Origin: Thiosocius sp963736445
Lineage (GTDB): Bacteria > Pseudomonadota > Gammaproteobacteria > Chromatiales > Chromatiaceae
Direction: 5' to 3'
Length of the DNA: 64,000 bases
Assembly (NCBI GenBank): GCA_963736445.1
Contig: CAVTOY010000001.1
Coordinates: 124,001-188,000 of the forward strand
A model generated the notes under the pieces. The model was given only the letters and a program-made list of their open reading frames with translations. It searched no databases and was not told the DNA's origin. Each line of letters opens with the position of its first letter. Position 1 is the first letter of the stretch. This document shows, one piece after another, positions 34,820 through 44,675 of the stretch. The position numbers and the translations under genes were made by a program.

Positions 34820-36631
34820 GTGATTCAGAACCTTCGCAACGTGGCGATCATCGCCCACGTCGACCATGGCAAGACCACCCTGGTCGACGAACTGCTCAAG
34901 CAGTCCGGCACGCTCGGTGAGCGCTTCGGCACGGTCGAGCGTGTCATGGATTCGAACGATCAGGAAAAGGAGCGTGGCATCACGATCCTTTCGAAGAATA
35001 CCGCGCTGCGCTGGCGGGAATATCGCATCAACATCGTCGACACTCCAGGACACGCCGATTTCGGTGGCGAGGTGGAGCGCGTACTGTCGATGGTTGATTC
35101 AGTTCTGCTGCTGGTCGATGCGCAGGAAGGGCCGATGCCGCAGACGCGCTTCGTCACTCAGAAGGCGTTCCAGCACGGCCTGCGCCCGATCGTGGTGATC
35201 AACAAGATCGACAAGTCGAGCGCGCGTCCCGACTGGGTGATCGATCAGGTGTTCGATCTGTTCGACAAGCTCGGTGCCAATGACGCCCAGCTCGATTTCC
35301 CGATCATCTATGCTTCGGCGATCAATGGTTATGCATCGTCGGACGACAGTGCGCGCGAGGGCGATATGACACCGCTGTTCGAGGCGATCATCGAACACTG
35401 CCCGGCACCGGATGTCGATCCCGATGGTCCGCTGCAGATGCAGGTGTCTAACCTCGATTACAACAGCTATGTCGGGGCGATTGCGGTGGGTCGAGTCACC
35501 CGTGGCAGCCTGCGTCCCAATCAGCAGGTCACAGTCACCAAGTATGACGGCAAGACCTACAAGGCCAAGATTGGCCTGGTGTATGGCTACCACGGGCTGG
35601 AACGCCACGAAGTACCGGAGGCCGGCGCAGGTGACATTATCGCCATCACCGGGATCGAGGCGCCGAATGTGTCCGATACCCTGTGCGACCCAAATCATGT
35701 CGAGGCCCTGCCGCCGCTCACGGTTGATGAACCGACGGTGTCGATGACCTTTCAGGTCAATGCCTCGCCATTCGCCGGTCGCCAGGGCAAGTACCTGACC
35801 TCGCGTCAACTGAAGGATCGCCTCGAGCGCGAACTGATTCACAACGTGGCATTGCGTGTGGAGGAAGGTGCCGACCCGGAGAAATTCAAGGTATCGGGTC
35901 GCGGTGAGCTGCATCTGTCCGTACTGCTCGAAAACATGCGTCGCGAGGGTTTCGAGCTGGCGGTGTCTCGTCCCGAGGTGATCTTCCGCGAGATCGACGG
36001 CGATGTCTGCGAGCCTTATGAGCAGCTCACAGTTGACGTCGAGGAACAGCATCAGGGCGCGATAATGGAGGCCCTGGGAAGCCGCAAGGGCGAGTTGCGC
36101 GACATGTTGCCGGATGGCCAAGGTCGAGTGCGCCTGGACTACATCATCCCGTCGCGTGGCCTGATCGGTTTTCAGACGGAATTCATGACCACTACGTCGG
36201 GCACCGGTCTGATTTATCACGTCTTCGATCACTACGGTGAGGCGCAGCACGGCGGCATCGCCCCGCGTAAGAACGGCGTGATGATCTCTAACGGCACCGG
36301 CAAGGTGCTGGGTTACGCTCTGATGACGTTGCAGGAACGCGGGCGGCTGTTTGCCAAGCCGAGTGATGAGGTCTACGAGGGACAGATCGTCGGCATCCAC
36401 TCGCGCGATAACGATCTCACTGTCAATCCGCTCAAGGGCAAGCAGCTGACCAACGTGCGTGCCTCGGGTAAGGACGACGCCCTGATGCTGACGCCGCCGA
36501 TTAGGCTGTCGCTGGAACAGGCGTTGGAGTTCATCGAAGATGATGAGCTAGTGGAAATCACCCCATCCGCGATCAGGCTGCGCAAGAAATTCCTCAAGGA
36601 GCATGAACGCAAACGATCGGCGCGCAGCTGA
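34820..36631 (+). CDS. typA: ribosome-associated GTPase TypA/BipA
   Basis: This 603-residue translational GTPase starts at a GTG (MIQNLRNVAIIAHVDHGKTT, containing the P loop). The G2 region is ERGITILSKNTALRW. G3 is VDTPGHADFGGEVER, G4 is INKIDKSSARPDWV, and an EF-G-like C-terminus with the BipA-specific domain follows (FMTTTSGTGLIYHVFDHY, RKNGVMISNGTGK, LTNVRASGKDDAL). It acts on the ribosome in assembly and stress or cold adaptation. It is full length. Confidence 0.97.
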   Translation: MIQNLRNVAIIAHVDHGKTTLVDELLKQSGTLGERFGTVERVMDSNDQEKERGITILSKNTALRWREYRINIVDTPGHADFGGEVERVLSMVDSVLLLVDAQEGPMPQTRFVTQKAFQHGLRPIVVINKIDKSSARPDWVIDQVFDLFDKLGANDAQLDFPIIYASAINGYASSDDSAREGDMTPLFEAIIEHCPAPDVDPDGPLQMQVSNLDYNSYVGAIAVGRVTRGSLRPNQQVTVTKYDGKTYKAKIGLVYGYHGLERHEVPEAGAGDIIAITGIEAPNVSDTLCDPNHVEALPPLTVDEPTVSMTFQVNASPFAGRQGKYLTSRQLKDRLERELIHNVALRVEEGADPEKFKVSGRGELHLSVLLENMRREGFELAVSRPEVIFREIDGDVCEPYEQLTVDVEEQHQGAIMEALGSRKGELRDMLPDGQGRVRLDYIIPSRGLIGFQTEFMTTTSGTGLIYHVFDHYGEAQHGGIAPRKNGVMISNGTGKVLGYALMTLQERGRLFAKPSDEVYEGQIVGIHSRDNDLTVNPLKGKQLTNVRASGKDDALMLTPPIRLSLEQALEFIEDDELVEITPSAIRLRKKFLKEHERKRSARS

Positions 36632-36724
36632 TGCGCGCTTACCCGTCAGGCGCCTTGCAGCTGGAGCGGGTCGGCCGCGCTAGCGACGCACCGTTTAACG
36701 ACTAATGGCGTTAGACTTTAGGCC

Positions 36725-37669
36725 ATGAAAGATCTGTATCCCGAGATCCGCCCATTTCGCGCGCAACATCTGGCGGTGGACGACGTTCACACGCTGTATA
36801 TCGAGGAAGTAGGTCGCGAGGCGGGCATACCCGCGGTGTTTCTGCATGGTGGACCGGGCGCAGGTTGCGAGCCCTACCACAGACGGTTCTTCGACCCTGA
36901 GCGCTATCGCCTGGTATTGTTCGATCAGCGCGGTGCGGGACGTTCGACACCACATGCCGAACTGACCGATAACACCACTTGGGATCTGGTCGCGGATCTG
37001 GAGAGGATTCGCGAGCACCTGGGCATCGACCGCTGGCTGATCTTTGGTGGGTCTTGGGGATCGACGCTCGCGCTGGCCTATGCGCAGACCCACCCCGAGC
37101 GGGTGCGGGGACTCATCCTGCGGGGCATATTTCTCTGTCGACCGCATGAGATAGCCTGGTTCTATCAATCCGGGGCGAGCCGCCTGTTTCCGGACTACTG
37201 GGAGGATTTCGTCAGTCCAGTCGACCCCGCCGAGCGCGACGACCTGTTGACGGCCTACCATCGCCTGTTAACCGGGCAGGACGAGCTGCGCCGCCTGGCT
37301 GCCGCCAAGGCCTGGTCGGTCTGGGAGGGGCGAACCGCCACCCTGCTGCCGGATGAACGGGTCGCTGCGCACTTCGCCCAGCCGCATATCGCGTTGAGCA
37401 TGGCGCGGATCGAATGCCATTATTTTGTAAATGGGGCCTTCTTGCGGCCCAATCAATTACTCGATGACGCCGCTAGACTTAGCGGTATCCCCGGTCTGAT
37501 CGTGCACGGCCGCTATGACGCCATTTGTCCGCTGGAGAATGCCTGGGCCCTGCATCAGGCCTGGGCGGGCAGCGAGTTATCGATCATCGCCGACGCGGGT
37601 CACTCAGCTACCGAACCGGGTATCCGGCGGCGATTAGTCGAGGCAACGGACTATTTTGCCAGCGCCTAA
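36725..37669 (+). CDS. pip: prolyl aminopeptidase
   Basis: This 314-residue alpha/beta hydrolase of peptidase family S33 releases N-terminal proline. Motifs are VFLHGGPGAGCEPYHRRFFD (oxyanion-hole HGGPG), LFDQRGAGRSTPHAE, the nucleophile elbow LIFGGSWGSTLALAYAQTHP, GRYDAICPLENAW (Asp) and DAGHSATEP (His). Its length and organisation match proteobacterial Pip. It is plus-strand and converges with the PilZ gene, six bases apart. Confidence 0.95.
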   Translation: MKDLYPEIRPFRAQHLAVDDVHTLYIEEVGREAGIPAVFLHGGPGAGCEPYHRRFFDPERYRLVLFDQRGAGRSTPHAELTDNTTWDLVADLERIREHLGIDRWLIFGGSWGSTLALAYAQTHPERVRGLILRGIFLCRPHEIAWFYQSGASRLFPDYWEDFVSPVDPAERDDLLTAYHRLLTGQDELRRLAAAKAWSVWEGRTATLLPDERVAAHFAQPHIALSMARIECHYFVNGAFLRPNQLLDDAARLSGIPGLIVHGRYDAICPLENAWALHQAWAGSELSIIADAGHSATEPGIRRRLVEATDYFASA

Positions 37670-37675
37670 CGCGCC

Positions 37676-38014
37676 CTAATTCGCAAGGTAATTGAGCAAC
37701 TGATCCAGCGAGGCGCCTTCGGACGCCCCGATATCAATAGTCTCCAGGCCGGCCCAGTATTCCTCCGGGCTGTTCGCTGGCGTGCACCATAGGATCTTGA
37801 CGCCGAGAGAAATGGGGCCGCAGTCCAGGTCGCTGGGCGCTTGAATCGTCAGCTGCAGGATGCCGTCCGCGTACAGCTGCCGACTCGAGATCAGCATCAT
37901 GCCCCCTTTCGACAGATTGCCGATGACACCCAACTGTTCGCCATCAACGCCATTGATGACCTGTAACCCGACGTCGTGAGCGTCGATTCTGTCGTTTCTG
38001 CGGCGGTCATCCAC
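37676..38014 (-). CDS. PilZ-domain protein
   Basis: This 112-residue protein starts at a GTG (38014) placed after AAGGAGGG; longer frames overlap the upstream gene and lack a ribosome-binding site. The sequence begins VDDRRRNDRIDAHDVGLQV, containing the Arg-rich RxxxR-type motif that binds c-di-GMP. IGNLSKGGMMLISS follows, the (D/N)xSxxG second motif. It would therefore be a single-domain c-di-GMP effector. It is encoded 20 bases downstream of the DUF1631 gene, suggesting a joint role. Confidence 0.87.
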   Translation of the reverse strand: MDDRRRNDRIDAHDVGLQVINGVDGEQLGVIGNLSKGGMMLISSRQLYADGILQLTIQAPSDLDCGPISLGVKILWCTPANSPEEYWAGLETIDIGASEGASLDQLLNYLAN

Positions 38015-38034
38015 TATAGCTCGCCCTCCTTGAT

Positions 38035-40269
38035 TCAGGCGTTGACGGAATCCTCGAGCGCGCGCCGGATGCGCCGCAGCGAGCGTACAACGAAGCTCGA
38101 TGCCTCGGGTTGCTTGGGACGGATCGCGCCCTCGCGGATCTTCTGTGCGACGCTTATCGCAGGCATCAGCGCGACCTTTGCGCCATGCTGGTCGACAAAC
38201 AGCATGTTGCGGGTATGCGGATTGACCCAAAGCAGTTTGACCGCCTGCTCGCCCGTGCCTTCCGTGTTTTGCATCACGAACCAGTTACCGGCTTCGCGCA
38301 TGAGCTTGTCGGCGACCTTCTGATCCTCGGTGCCGACCGGCCTCTCCGGTAGCGCCGCTTTTGCCGCCGCGGCGGTCGGTTCGACAGCCTGTGGTCGCGG
38401 CCTTGGCTGCTCCTCGGTCACGGCGGAGGCCTTGGCGGGCACCTTGACGGCCTTCTCGGGCTGCGTGTCGAGTGCCTCGATGACCCGGCGGATATTCTGT
38501 TCGTGATGTGGGATCAGGCTGCCGACGCTGTCCTCCAGACGTCGAGTGAGGTCCTCGCGCATCTCCTGCCCGAGCGGCTGACCACCTGCAACGTACACCG
38601 CCGCGGCGATGAGTGCCTCGCCAACACTGTAGGCATTGCTCCAAGCATTGGATTCGGTATCGAGATTGCTGCGCAACAGCAGCAAAGTGAGGTAATCGGC
38701 GTAGGTCGTCGACAGGAAGCCGATGACGGCCGAGGATACCTCGATATCGGCACTGATTTCATCGACCGTCTGCTTGACGATCGCCTTGGCCTGCTCCAGA
38801 CGAGCACGTCCGCGCTCAGCCTCCAGGGTCCTGTCCTCGGCGGCCGTCGATTGTTGTTCTAGCTTCTTTTCGGCGCTGTCGAGTTCAGCGATCTGGGCTT
38901 CAAAAAAGGCGTCTTCGAGGGTCTTGTGTCCGAGTATCCGGGTGACGATTTCCTGCAGCTGCGGATAGATCCCGGCGCGCAGCTTGTCTTCGCGCACCCA
39001 TTTAATGCCGGAGTCGAGCATGCGCTCGAAAAGGCGGCGCGCCGGGTGCGCGCTGTTCTCCAGAAAATCCTGGCTCTGCACGGCAATCTTCAGATATCGC
39101 GTATGCAGATGGCTGAGGAGAGTCTTTACCGAGTTCGCCAGCAGCTTCTCGTTCAGCATGGCCTCAAACAGCATGCCAACGATATCGATAACGTCTTCTT
39201 CGCGGCGGTCTAGTCTGTCTTTGCCAACGAGGTTCTTGATTATCTGGCGCTGTTTCTCCAGGGCCATCTGCACCCTTCTCAGCAAGGCGGCGTCTATCGC
39301 CACGACCTTGGCCCCCGGGGGGCCACTGGGGATCGGCAGCGGGTTCGGTGCCTCGCTCAACACACGTTCGTCGGCAATCGCCTCATCGACGTTGGCCGCT
39401 GTCGCGCTGATCGGTACCGACGTGCTGAGGTGCTCGACGCTGGCCTCGTGGCGGCGCCGCTCCGCAAGCAGGGAGCTGATGGCCGATAGGGTCTCGGCGG
39501 AGGTTGGGGTGGTCGGGTGAAGGAGCGGCACGCTCGCGGCGCCGGCTTCCTGGGCGTCGCCCCTTTCGCCGGCCTCGTCGACGGGCTGTCCGGCGCCCTC
39601 TGCCGCGTGACCGCTGGGTCCGCCGCCACGGCCAAACCGCTGATATTCAAACTTTATATTGGGCAGTATGCCCATACCGACCAGGCGTTGGTTCAGGCTG
39701 CCGTACAGCGCCCCCAATCGGCTCATGACATAGCGATCGAACAGGGTGTAGAAGACCAGACGGACCTCTTTTTCGACGTCGAGCTTGCGGCTGGCAGGAT
39801 CGAAAACGCGCATGATCTGCATTGGATTGCCCGGGACCTGGTCGATCGGTAACGGGCGGCCGCCGAGCAAAGCCGAGAGGCGTTGGGCCAGGCCATGCAG
39901 CTCGCTCAGCTGGCGATCGATGGTGCGCTTGGCGATCGTCTCCAGCGCCAGGGAGCGTTCGTAGTCTTCCACCTCGACCAGGCTGAGCGTATCGGCGCCG
40001 AGTCCCGCGGCGCCGCCGGAACTGCCGGTGATCAGCAGCAGCTGGTCCCGCAGATTGCGTTCGAACTCGCCGATGATGGTCTCTTCTTTGAGATAGAACT
40101 CGCGCTGAGCGTCGAAGAACATACTTTGAAGCCGATTGTTTTCGGCTGCGTCCGCGAATTCGAGCAACACCTCGCTGGAGGACGCAAAAAGCTGGCGAAG
40201 ACCTTCAGTGAGGCTCTGGGCGACTTCATTCTCCCATTCCCGCAGTGTGTTCTTAATGCTCGTCTGCAT
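38035..40269 (-). CDS. DUF1631 family protein
   Basis: This ~744-residue cytoplasmic protein is mostly alpha-helical and matches the DUF1631 family, sometimes mis-called thymidine phosphorylase. Recognisable stretches are FLKEETIIGEFERNL-like helices near the N-terminus, NIKFEYQRFGRGGGPSGHAA, LLSHLHTRYLKIAVQSQDFL, and a C-terminal small domain (NPHTRNMLFVDQHGAKVALM, ISVAQKIREGAI). A coiled coil (ELDSAEKKLEQQSTAAEDR) lies centrally. I start at the ATG at 40269, which follows an AGGA; an upstream ATG adds 17 residues without a ribosome-binding site. The biochemical role is unknown; PilZ proximity suggests a link to c-di-GMP or pilus control. Confidence 0.87.
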   Translation of the reverse strand: MQTSIKNTLREWENEVAQSLTEGLRQLFASSSEVLLEFADAAENNRLQSMFFDAQREFYLKEETIIGEFERNLRDQLLLITGSSGGAAGLGADTLSLVEVEDYERSLALETIAKRTIDRQLSELHGLAQRLSALLGGRPLPIDQVPGNPMQIMRVFDPASRKLDVEKEVRLVFYTLFDRYVMSRLGALYGSLNQRLVGMGILPNIKFEYQRFGRGGGPSGHAAEGAGQPVDEAGERGDAQEAGAASVPLLHPTTPTSAETLSAISSLLAERRRHEASVEHLSTSVPISATAANVDEAIADERVLSEAPNPLPIPSGPPGAKVVAIDAALLRRVQMALEKQRQIIKNLVGKDRLDRREEDVIDIVGMLFEAMLNEKLLANSVKTLLSHLHTRYLKIAVQSQDFLENSAHPARRLFERMLDSGIKWVREDKLRAGIYPQLQEIVTRILGHKTLEDAFFEAQIAELDSAEKKLEQQSTAAEDRTLEAERGRARLEQAKAIVKQTVDEISADIEVSSAVIGFLSTTYADYLTLLLLRSNLDTESNAWSNAYSVGEALIAAAVYVAGGQPLGQEMREDLTRRLEDSVGSLIPHHEQNIRRVIEALDTQPEKAVKVPAKASAVTEEQPRPRPQAVEPTAAAAKAALPERPVGTEDQKVADKLMREAGNWFVMQNTEGTGEQAVKLLWVNPHTRNMLFVDQHGAKVALMPAISVAQKIREGAIRPKQPEASSFVVRSLRRIRRALEDSVNA

Positions 40270-40409
40270 GGGTCCTGGATACCGGCGGTGGTGGGAATGC
40301 TGTTCGGGATTCTGCATCATACTAAGTAACTACATCGGTAGGCGACCGCGATTACTTGAGAGGGATCGTCGAACTCCGGAGGTGCAGCGATTATGAAAGA
40401 GAAGGGGAC

Positions 40410-40847
40410 TTGATTGGCTTGTTGCAGCGCGTCCGGCGCGCTGAGGTTCGGGTCAACGATCAGTCTGTCGCCAGGATCGAAAGCGGTCTGCTGGTGCTGG
40501 TTGGCGTGCAGAAGGGCGACAACCGGGCCAAGTCCGACCGTCTGCTCGAGCGCCTGTTGAGCTATCGTGTCTTCATGGATGCTGCCGGCAAGATGAATCT
40601 CTGCCTGCGGGACGTGAACGGCGGCCTGCTGCTGGTGCCGCAATTCACCTTGGCGGCAGACACCCGCAAGGGCCGGCGGCCGAGCTTTTCGAGCGCTGCT
40701 GGGCCGAAAGAGGGCGCAGAATTATTCGACTACCTCGTCGCGCAGGCACACACCCAGCTGACCGGGGTGCACAGCGGCGTCTTCGGGGCCGATATGCAGG
40801 TAGGCCTGGTCAACGACGGCCCGGTGACCTTCTGGCTGGAGACCTGA
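40410..40847 (+). CDS. dtd: D-aminoacyl-tRNA deacylase Dtd
   Basis: Dtd removes D-amino acids from mischarged tRNAs. The family begins with (M)IGLLQRV, which here falls exactly on a TTG codon at 40410 preceded by AAGGGGAC, so TTG is taken as the start (145 residues). Motifs are RVRRAEVRVNDQSVARIESG, LLVPQFTLAADTRKGRRPSF (the SQxT-type active motif is present as PQFTLA), and the Gly-cisPro-type motif NDGPVTFWLET at the C-terminus. It is followed by the his genes on the same strand. Confidence 0.93.
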   Translation: MIGLLQRVRRAEVRVNDQSVARIESGLLVLVGVQKGDNRAKSDRLLERLLSYRVFMDAAGKMNLCLRDVNGGLLLVPQFTLAADTRKGRRPSFSSAAGPKEGAELFDYLVAQAHTQLTGVHSGVFGADMQVGLVNDGPVTFWLET

Positions 40848-40906
40848 GTGATTTTTGCGCGGCAGGAGGCGGCGCCATAGGCTAGGATTTCGCGTAGAAT
40901 CAGGGG

Positions 40907-41527
40907 ATGATCACCCGAGCCAACCAGGAAGCAACCGTGGCCCGCAGCACCCGCGTCGAACGCAATACTCTAGAGACTCAGATCACTGTCTCGATCGATC
41001 TCGATGGCAGCGGCGCGGCGCGTCTGGACACCGGGATCCCGTTTCTCGAGCACATGCTTGACCAGATCGCGCGGCATGGCCTCATCGACCTCGACATCGT
41101 CGCCAAGGGTGACTTGCATATCGATGCACATCATACGGTCGAGGATATTGGGATCACGTTAGGTCAGGCGTTCGCCCAGGCGATCGGCGACAAGCAGGGA
41201 GTTCGGCGCTATGGACACGCTTATGTGCCATTGGACGAGGCGCTGTCGCGCGTGGTTTTGGATCTTTCCGGCAGGCCCGGACTGGTGTTCGAGGTGGCCT
41301 TTACGCGGTCCGCAATCGGCGGATTCGATGTTGATTTGTTCCATGAGTTTTTTCAGGGATTCGTCAATCACGCGGCCGTCACGCTGCACATCGACAATCT
41401 ACGCGGCGTCAACGCGCACCATCAGGCCGAGACTATCTTCAAGGCCTTCGGACGCGCGCTGCGCGTCGCCATCGAGCCGGATGCGCGGCTGGGTGACGTG
41501 ATTCCATCGACCAAGGGCAGCCTGTAG
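40907..41527 (+). CDS. hisB: imidazoleglycerol-phosphate dehydratase HisB
   Basis: HisB catalyses step 6 of histidine synthesis. This is the monofunctional form (206 residues), without the N-terminal phosphatase domain of E. coli HisB. Metal-binding motifs are GIPFLEHMLDQIARHG, DIDAHHTVEDIGITLGQAF-like (read as HIDAHHTVEDIGITLGQ), DLFHEFFQGFVNHAAVTLHI and GVNAHHQAETIFKAFGRAL. It is the first his gene of a hisB-H-A-F-E run; 11 bases separate it from hisH. Confidence 0.97.
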   Translation: MITRANQEATVARSTRVERNTLETQITVSIDLDGSGAARLDTGIPFLEHMLDQIARHGLIDLDIVAKGDLHIDAHHTVEDIGITLGQAFAQAIGDKQGVRRYGHAYVPLDEALSRVVLDLSGRPGLVFEVAFTRSAIGGFDVDLFHEFFQGFVNHAAVTLHIDNLRGVNAHHQAETIFKAFGRALRVAIEPDARLGDVIPSTKGSL

Positions 41528-41538
41528 GAGATACCGGC

Positions 41539-42180
41539 GTGGCTCAAAAGATCGCCGTGATCGACTATGGCATGGGTAATCTGCGGTCGGTATCCAAGGC
41601 GGTCGAGCACGTCGCCGGCGGTGCCGAGGTGCGCGTGACGGACGATCCGACGTTCATCGCCGCCGCCGATCGCGTCGTGTTTCCGGGGCAGGGAGCCGCG
41701 CGCGACTGCATGGCGGCGATTAGCGAACACCATCTGAACCGGGCGATCCTGCAGGCAGCGGAAAGCAAGCCATTCCTCGGCATCTGCATGGGGCTGCAGG
41801 TGTTGATGGAGTACTCGCACGAAAACGACGGTACCGAGCTGCTTGGCCTGTTCGACGGCCGTGTGAAGCGCTTCGATGGGCTGGCAATGGGTGACAATAG
41901 CTTGCCGTTGAAGATTCCGCACATGGGCTGGAGCCCGGTGCGCCAGGTGATGACGCATCCGCTGTGGCAGGGTATCGACGACCAGAGCCGGTTTTATTTT
42001 GTGCACAGTTACCGGGTGGTGCCGGAAGATATCTCACTGATTGCGGCAACCACCGACTACGGGGTGCGGTTTACCGCCGCAATCGCCCGCGACAACCTGT
42101 TTGCTACGCAGTTCCACCCGGAGAAGAGTGCAGACGTCGGGCTGCAGCTGCTGAGCAATTTCGTGAATTGGGCTATTTGA
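41539..42180 (+). CDS. hisH: imidazole glycerol phosphate synthase glutaminase subunit HisH
   Basis: HisH releases ammonia from glutamine for HisF. The 213-residue class I amidotransferase starts at a GTG preceded by AGGAG. N-terminal VIDYGMGNLRSVSKAVEH, the nucleophile Cys in FLGICMGLQVLMEYS, and the catalytic His-Glu pair in TQFHPEKSADVG are present. FVHSYRVVPED also fits. The usual oxyanion-strand equivalent VFPGQGAARDCM is intact. Confidence 0.97.
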   Translation: MAQKIAVIDYGMGNLRSVSKAVEHVAGGAEVRVTDDPTFIAAADRVVFPGQGAARDCMAAISEHHLNRAILQAAESKPFLGICMGLQVLMEYSHENDGTELLGLFDGRVKRFDGLAMGDNSLPLKIPHMGWSPVRQVMTHPLWQGIDDQSRFYFVHSYRVVPEDISLIAATTDYGVRFTAAIARDNLFATQFHPEKSADVGLQLLSNFVNWAI

Positions 42181-42261
42181 GAATCACGCCGAGCGCTGGC
42201 CGCAGGTAACCCGGACAGGAGAACCTGCCGCCGCGACCCAGCGAGTGCTAGAGGCGCAAAC

Positions 42262-43002
42262 ATGATCCTGATACCGGCAATCGACCTCAAAGACGGCAAG
42301 TGTGTTCGCCTGCGCCAAGGCGTCATGCAAGACGATACGGTGTTCTCGGACAACCCGCTGGAGGTGGCCCAGCGCTGGGTCGATGCCGGCGCGCGCCGCC
42401 TGCACATGGTGGATCTGAATGGGGCCTTCGCCGGGCGCCCGATCAATGCCGGGCCGGTGCGGGAGATCGCCGATGCCTTCCCGGATCTGCCGATCCAAGT
42501 CGGTGGCGGTATCCGAGACGCCGAGACCGTCGAGGCCTATCTGGATGCCGGCGTGCAGTGGTGCATCCTCGGCACCAAGGCGGTGAGAGAGCCGCATTTC
42601 GTCTCGGAGATCTGCCTGGAGTTTCCCGGCCACATTATCGTCGGCCTCGACGCCAAAGACGGCAAGGTCGCAGTCGAGGGCTGGTCGAAGCTTTCACGAC
42701 ATGACGTCATCGACATGGCGCAGCATTTCGAAAATGACGGCGTGGCGGCGATCGTCTACACCGATATCAGTCGAGACGGCATGCTGCAGGGGGTCAACGT
42801 CGAGGCGACCAGCGAACTCGCGAACGCCGTGCGCATCCCGGTTATCGCATCGGGCGGGATCACCAGCATCGAAGATATCCGCGCTCTATGCCAGGCGCGC
42901 AGCGAAAATATCATCGGTGCAATTACCGGCCGCGCGATTTATGAAGGCACCCTGGATCTGGCTGAGGGACAGAAGTTGGCGGATGCGCTGAGTCAGGGAT
43001 GA
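42262..43002 (+). CDS. hisA: ProFAR isomerase HisA
   Basis: HisA isomerises the aminoaldose ProFAR to PRFAR. The 246-residue TIM barrel begins MILIPAIDLKDGKCVRLRQG with the catalytic Asp. It continues with MVDLNGAFAGRPINAGPVRE, PIQVGGGIRDAETVEAYLDA, VGLDAKDGKVAVEGWSK, VYTDISRDGMLQGVNVEAT (second catalytic Asp) and VIASGGITSIEDI. It is co-directional with hisH and hisF. Confidence 0.98.
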   Translation: MILIPAIDLKDGKCVRLRQGVMQDDTVFSDNPLEVAQRWVDAGARRLHMVDLNGAFAGRPINAGPVREIADAFPDLPIQVGGGIRDAETVEAYLDAGVQWCILGTKAVREPHFVSEICLEFPGHIIVGLDAKDGKVAVEGWSKLSRHDVIDMAQHFENDGVAAIVYTDISRDGMLQGVNVEATSELANAVRIPVIASGGITSIEDIRALCQARSENIIGAITGRAIYEGTLDLAEGQKLADALSQG

Positions 43003-43073
43003 GGGGGTGGCCCGGGTTGGGCAGCATCTGAGGTCATTCGGCAGGTAATGTCTGCCCTACCAGGAATCTTGTT

Positions 43074-43828
<755 letters not shown>

Positions 43829-43832
<4 letters not shown>

Positions 43833-44012
43833 CCCGTTTATCTCACCGGGTTTCGGCGCGACGGTGGCGGGATGCCGCTGTGACGGGGTGCACGCAGTGA
43901 AAGGCGGTGCCGGCGTAGCCGACATTACGTCAAACCGGCTGTAACGACTATGCCCCGTTACAGCGAGCATAGCGGTGACTGCAGCAGGAAGACAGTGAGA
44001 TAAGCGGGCTAG
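43829..44012. repeat. CTAG-ended dispersed repeat, ~180-bp type, copy 2 (inverted)
   Basis: This copy runs opposite to the one at 27702-27886. It begins TTAGCCCGTTTATCTCACCG and ends CAGTGAGATAAGCGGGCTAG. It shares blocks such as CGACGGGGTGCACGCAGTGA, GGCGTAGCCGACA and CAGCAGGAA in the same order. It fills the space between hisF and hisE, contains the hisF stop codon at one end, and leaves 11 bases before the hisE ATG. Confidence 0.87.
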
Positions 44013-44023
44013 CGGGAGATCCA

Positions 44024-44341
44024 ATGAAAGACACGCTCAACCAACTTGCTGCAGTGCTGGAGCAGCGCAAGCAGGCCGATCCTGCAGGCTCTTACGTGGC
44101 CACTTTGTATCACCGGGGTCTCGATACCATCCTGAAGAAGATCGGTGAAGAGGCGACCGAGACGGTAATGGCCGCCAAAGACCGTGATCGTGAGAAGATT
44201 ATCTGCGAAACGGCAGACTTGTGGTTTCACTGCATGGTATTGCTGGCCTACGAGGGGTTGCATCCGCGCGACGTGATCGATGAACTCGACCGGCGGTTCG
44301 GCTTGTCGGGCCTCGAGGAAAAGGCCAACCGGGGCGATTAG
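44024..44341 (+). CDS. hisE: phosphoribosyl-ATP pyrophosphatase HisE
   Basis: HisE hydrolyses phosphoribosyl-ATP in the second step of histidine synthesis. The 105-residue all-alpha protein shows the MazG-like metal-binding signature KKIGEEATETVMAAKDRDRE and ICETADLWFHCMVLLAYEGL. It is a stand-alone HisE, not fused to HisI. Its ribosome-binding site GGGAGATCC lies just beyond the repeat end. The tatABC genes follow after 72 bases. Confidence 0.96.
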   Translation: MKDTLNQLAAVLEQRKQADPAGSYVATLYHRGLDTILKKIGEEATETVMAAKDRDREKIICETADLWFHCMVLLAYEGLHPRDVIDELDRRFGLSGLEEKANRGD

Positions 44342-44413
44342 CTTGGGTTATCATGCCCTCTCGAGATTAATTGACCCACCGTTTTACAGCGTGGGGTAGC
44401 TGCGGAGAGCGAC

Positions 44414-44650
44414 ATGGGTTTCGGTGGAATCAGTATCTGGCAATTGCTCATAGTCCTTGTGATCGTGCTGCTGTTGTTCGGCACCAAGCGGCTGCGTAAC
44501 CTGGGCGGTGACTTGGGCAATGCAGTCAAGGGTTTCAAGAAGGCGATGGGTGACGAGGAGAAGAAGGCCGAGAACGAGCCTGAGCGCCTCGAGAAGGCCG
44601 ACGAGAAAGTGATCGAAGGCGAAGCGACGCGCGAAAAAGACAAGCAGTAG
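44414..44650 (+). CDS. tatA: Sec-independent translocase subunit TatA
   Basis: This 78-residue subunit has the N-terminal membrane helix SIWQLLIVLVIVLLLFGTKR, the FGTKRLRNLGGDLG hinge, an amphipathic helix (AVKGFKKAMGDEE) and a charged tail. It forms the pore for folded Tat substrates at the inner membrane. It is first in tatABC, directly after hisE, an arrangement seen in several gammaproteobacteria and betaproteobacteria. Confidence 0.96.
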   Translation: MGFGGISIWQLLIVLVIVLLLFGTKRLRNLGGDLGNAVKGFKKAMGDEEKKAENEPERLEKADEKVIEGEATREKDKQ

Positions 44651-44675
44651 CGGTCCCGCTAACGGGCAGAGTGGC

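Noticed and set aside
35099..36400. 433-codon minus-strand frame inside typA
   Set aside because: It is antisense to a conserved GTPase gene; its codon pattern follows from the coding strand and the product has no recognisable motif.
41422..42006. Minus-strand frame across hisB/hisH as a separate gene
   Set aside because: It is fully antisense to two conserved genes and has no domain or ribosome-binding site.
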